64,000 nt of DNA, taken from positions 26,834 through 90,833 of the forward strand of contig JBNGIQ010006694.1 of the NCBI GenBank assembly GCA_049999765.1. Reading direction: 5' to 3'. The notes under the pieces are model-generated. The model worked only from the letters and a program-made list of their open reading frames with translations. It did no database searches and was not told where the DNA came from. Below are positions 58,656 to 64,000 of the stretch, in pieces (within the stretch, counting starts at the first letter, position 1; each line of letters starts with the position of its first letter). The position numbers and the translations under genes were made by a program. The DNA is from Phaeoceros laevis. Lineage: Eukaryota > Anthocerotophyta > Anthocerotopsida > Notothyladales.

Positions 58656-59377
58656 GAGTGACACTGGCCTAGGGGGATTTGGGAGGCTGGGCCATATGCT
58701 GACGCATGAGCGTTGCCCTCTCACAGAGCTTGTGTTCAATTTGCCAGAAGTTGGAGGTGGACTTGCGGCCATTTGTGAGGGTATGCGCAGCAACACCCCT
58801 CTGCAAAAGCTCACCATCAGGGTCCCCTTCAGTGCTGATGAAGCAATGGTAATGATTGAAGACGCACATGCGGAGGCCCTCGTGGCCATGCTGCGCACCA
58901 ACCGTACTCACAGAACTAGACATGCGGGAGTCAAGCGTTCTTTGCAACGCCATAGTGGTTAACCAGTGTTTGTCACTAACAGGAACTTGGAGTCCATGTG
59001 GATCATCCTGGACCCCGATGGTGCACATGCACGAGTTCATGATGTTGTACAACCATTTCGGGCCCAAGATTCCTGCAAGGCGAGTAGTACCTTCAGCTCA
59101 GCTTTGAATGCTTTGAGCTGTCCAACGGATGCAACGCTGTCCAACAAGAGAGAAGGAAATGCTCCCTTAGCCGCATGCCAGCAACTAATGTGACAATCTA
59201 TTTGCAAGTCTCTAATGTATTATACGCGTGCATCTGCTAGCAGGTTTTGCTTTCGCACTTCATGTGCCAATCCTTGGAAGCTTATACTTGGATGCTAGTC
59301 GTGTTGCACTTGAGGATTTAGCAGGACTCTCCCTGCACGGGGTTTTCTCTCGAATGCATGAATTCGCATGTGTTGTG
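58617..59377. mobile_element. Candidate element: ~39-bp terminal inverted repeats around an LRR fragment
   Basis: Bases 58617-58655 and 59339-59377 are reverse complements with two mismatches, facing inward with GGGG/CCCC ends. Between them lies the LRR pseudogene. This is the layout of a non-autonomous element that has captured gene sequence, but the GGGG ends are internal to the repeat and no target-site duplication was identified. Segmental duplication with inversion is an alternative. Confidence 0.4.
58676..59192 (+). pseudogene. Leucine-rich-repeat gene fragment, frameshifted
   Basis: Reads CPLTELVFNLPEVGGGLAAI then EGMRSNTPLQKLTIRVPF and AEALVAMLRTNRT in one frame. It continues as LTELDMRESSV in a second frame and NRNLESMWIILDP in a third. 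The repeat style (TPLQKLTI, LTELDM, NRNLESM) is that of ribonuclease-inhibitor-like LRRs. At least two frameshifts and no start or C-terminal context make it a broken fragment. Confidence 0.55.
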
Positions 59378-59610
59378 CATTTAAAATCATTGCTTGAATC
59401 GTACTAGTAAGAAAACCGTTTTTTTCGTCATTTTTTTACTTTCTTTGCATTCTAGTCTTGTGTTCATTTCATACGTTGGCAACAGCGTGCTACCTAGCCC
59501 TTGCTGCTGTAATGCTTTTTGACTTTTCGAACTTGTCTTTAGAAGTGTTTTGCTAAGTAGCCAATGTACAAACCCCACGACATGCCACCGCACAACACAC
59601 ATAGTGGTTT

Positions 59611-59651
59611 ACTTGCGCAACATTTGGAATGTATCGAAATGTTGCGCAAGT
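59611..59651. repeat. Perfect inverted repeat, 15-bp arms, 11-nt loop
   Basis: ACTTGCGCAACATTT at 59611-59625 and its exact complement AAATGTTGCGCAAGT at 59637-59651. There is no T-run after it. Confidence 0.9.
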
Positions 59652-60649
59652 ACTCAGGTGGTAGTCTCCAGGTCCTTGTTACGTTTATGATTGTAGACTT
59701 CTTACCCTTATTGAGCTTTAATCTAACATATACTTGTTGGTGATGACATTAGTGTGTCTGCCTAAGGAAACTAAAGGTTAGTACTATGACCAGGTACTAG
59801 TATTGAGAGTGGGTTGGGGCTTAACAAACATGTTCTCAATTCACAGTTGGGGAGCTATGGGATTGACAACTTGGATGAGGACTTTGTAAGTTGTAGCCTC
59901 GGTAAAAGCAAGTTATTTTGATAGTTGTTATGTGGTTTCTAGCTGGTTGCTAGTTCTTGAGTGCCTTAATGAATGCATATTGCATTGAAAGATCACAAAA
60001 AAGAGCTATACACGAATCCAATAAACACCGTCCCGCTTAATTATCTTTTTTTTTTAGTAAAGCTTGCCCACTTACTTATCTAGTGAACCTCTTCAAATGT
60101 CATCATCATCATTGTCTAGTCTGGAGCAAGTTTTTTTGAGACACGCTAGAAATCCACAAGAAATGCAAGTAGAAGACTAATATTGTATATTACAATGATT
60201 TATGAATAATATCTTCGAAGCTTGACTAAATTGTAGTGCTTGTGGTAGTTATGACCCTTCCAAATATCATACCTTGCAACCAATATCACATACCCCTCTT
60301 GCAAGTGTGTACTTTTGTGCATGTAATTTGTAGGACCTGTAGCTAGCTGGCTAGATCATTCTTAAAATTGAAGAGGAACATTTGCAAGCATATTGAGCAT
60401 ACAATTTTGTTGTTCTTAGAGTACCCTAAGTTTTAAATAAAAGTGTACAACAACATGATGGGAAGGATTAGTTTAAAGCCTTGGTGCAGAAATTATCATG
60501 CAGGAAAATAAAAACAAAGAAACCAGCAAGATAAAATTCTAAACAAAATAATTAAAAAACAAGAGATTTACTATACAACAAATATTGGGAAAAAGTTCAA
60601 TAATCAAATCTTGAAAAAAATTAATCGAAGTAGCTCAAAACAAAACAAA

Positions 60650-60732
60650 AGTAGTTCAAGCTACTTACAAATAACAAATCAAAGCACTAAAAAATAATAG
60701 TAGTTCACGCTACTTACAAATAACAAATCAAA
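60650..60732. repeat. Direct repeat, 34 bp twice
   Basis: AGTAGTTCAAGCTACTTACA followed by AATAACAAATCAAA at 60650, and again at 60699 with one substitution. Confidence 0.85.
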
Positions 60733-61714
60733 ACCCAAAAAATTGTATATGATTGTATCATTATACTTTGGATAGCTGGTGGCATATTGTAAAGTAGAGG
60801 TTGAGAACTAGTTTGAACACACAAGGATACTTGGTGTACATAAGGTTAAAAAGTTGTTTGACAGAGTACTAAACTTGGTGTAAAATTATATAATCACACA
60901 TATATTATGCTAAATATCAAATATTATACTAACGAACATTACACCAAGAAGTGCCATAAGGGCATGATACTTTCAGTGCTGAATGAATAAATTAAAACAT
61001 GTGTATGCTTATAAACTCAATATGTCATGAAATATCAAATCTCCAAGAAAATGCAATTATGGCCATGTGCATGTAATAAGGTCGAGACTAGAAGTGTTCA
61101 TATACATGGGCATGATGTTCCACATGTGTGGTACGTAAGTACGCCGTCAATTACTTGAAATATTAATATACTTCTCCTCCTCCTCCTTCCACCTTCATTT
61201 TTCACAACAATAATAACTATGATGTTTTTTCATAAGCTAGTGGTGCAAAACTAGAATGCTTCATTAGCACATAGCCTCGAAAGACCACCAGCAAAGATGA
61301 AAATCTGACAAAGAATTGGTATTGCTAAGAGGATAATTAAGAAACATCATACAATCTACTAGTACCATGAATCTTTGGCGAAGCTTCAGTTCACAGCTCA
61401 ATCTTCACATTTGGCGTTTTCATGATCCTCTCATTGGTTGCAACCCTTGGCTACAACAAAGTGCACACCATTGTTCCACGTAGGAAATGTCAGCTGGCGT
61501 AGGACTTGGACGGTAGCGGCAGTTGCACATGTCTGGCGGTTAGTTGACTTGCCAACTGCTTTCGCGCGAAGCCTTTATAGCACAACGACGATGATCTCGA
61601 CTCTTCATTATCCATCCCCCTTCCAAGCTGAGAGTTGGTGCAGCGCCACTCCTCCCTCCCTCTACAAGCGCTCTCCTCCAAGGCAAGCGTGCCGCGGATC
61701 AAACCATTAGGTGA

Positions 61715-63466
<1,752 letters not shown>

Positions 63467-64000
63467 ACCTTTTTTCCTTCCAGCTTCATTCTAGTTTTGT
63501 TAGATCAACCCCTTCTCTTCTAAATTAGAGAGACTAGACTAGGCACCAATGCTAACTTGTTAGCAAAGACTTTTGAGAAATAGTCAAATCGGCTCTCATT
63601 ACGCTAGGCTAATTCTTCAGGCTGTTAATTAGTCTACAACCAACAAACCACTTTTAAATAAAGTTCTCCTCCGGAAAAAATAAAGTTTTGCCCTAGCTGG
63701 ACACTCATTAATATTCATCCAGCCCAACAACAACCAAGTGTGTTGCTATTCGTCACTTACCTTGACAATGTTCACTTCCTTCCTTCTCCTGCTTTGCTAC
63801 CGGCCTCCATCTAGCTTAGTAACTGGAACTCACTCACTCATAAGAGCAAGAATTGCATTCGTCCTGTCCAAATCCAGAAAAAGAAAAGAATTGCATTTTT
63901 CCGATTTGCCAAACTATGACCCGGGATGACTAAATGAGTAAGCCCCTGAATGTGCAAAGGTGTTGAATCCAGCAATAGCACCTTGCGGAGCAGCTACTGG
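63467..64000 (+). other. 3' flank of alpha-tubulin
   Basis: Contains AATAAA motifs near 63657 and 63680 that could direct polyadenylation. Nothing else is recognised to the window end. Confidence 0.5.

Overview
The window is nuclear DNA of a land plant. Almost every gene has GT-AG introns of roughly 80-260 bp. Chloroplast-targeted enzymes have Ser/Ala-rich transit peptides. Plant-type families are present: a PLS-class PPR pair, a glutamate receptor-like channel, a WAK/LRK10L-like receptor kinase, a Ycf54/LCAA chlorophyll-biosynthesis protein and a B12D-like protein. The compact layout (about 20 genes in 64 kb), short introns and very long PPR proteins suggest a seed-free plant (bryophyte, lycophyte or fern lineage). 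The sequence alone does not fix the species.

Layout. 0-10 kb: the 3' part of the exosome subunit RRP40 (+) runs tail-to-tail into a five-exon 10-formyl-THF synthetase (-). That gene diverges from an intronless plastid ribulose-5-phosphate 3-epimerase (+). Two tandem chloroplast-type ascorbate peroxidases (-) follow; one has a thylakoid-anchor exon, the other lacks the distal catalytic His. 11-20 kb: a steroleosin/HSD-like short-chain dehydrogenase (+), a six-exon glutamate receptor-like channel (-) and an A+T-rich intronless F-box/kelch gene (+). 20-28.5 kb: a decayed Ty3/gypsy-like fragment, then two >1000-residue PPR genes arranged head-to-head with an intact and a decayed tRNA-Ala between them. 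30-44 kb: a B12D/MLRQ-like small protein, a flavin-containing monooxygenase, an IDM2-like alpha-crystallin-domain protein, a receptor-like kinase interrupted by a 100-N gap that looks artefactual, a FAD monooxygenase, a tRNA-Cys-like gene and the chlorophyll-cyclase factor LCAA/Ycf54. 45-55.5 kb: an NF-YB transcription factor with a 6-nt microexon, an 11-exon lysophosphatidic acid acyltransferase (LPAT2 type), a 7-exon pyruvate decarboxylase and a two-LysM protein with a duplicated last exon. 56-61.7 kb is an A+T-rich, gene-poor stretch with tandem repeats and an LRR gene fragment bracketed by inverted repeats. A four-exon alpha-tubulin closes the window.

The genes are mostly unrelated housekeeping and signalling genes rather than a cluster. 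Local relationships worth noting are the APX tandem pair, the PPR inverted pair with its tRNA-Ala spacer, the FTHFS/RPE divergent promoter, and the FAD monooxygenase/tRNA-Cys/LCAA divergent block. I did not find an obviously new multi-gene system. The strongest unusual observations are the APX paralogue with a rebuilt distal heme pocket, the duplicated terminal exon of the LysM gene, the 6-nt NF-YB microexon, and the assembly gap that can be closed from its own flanks.
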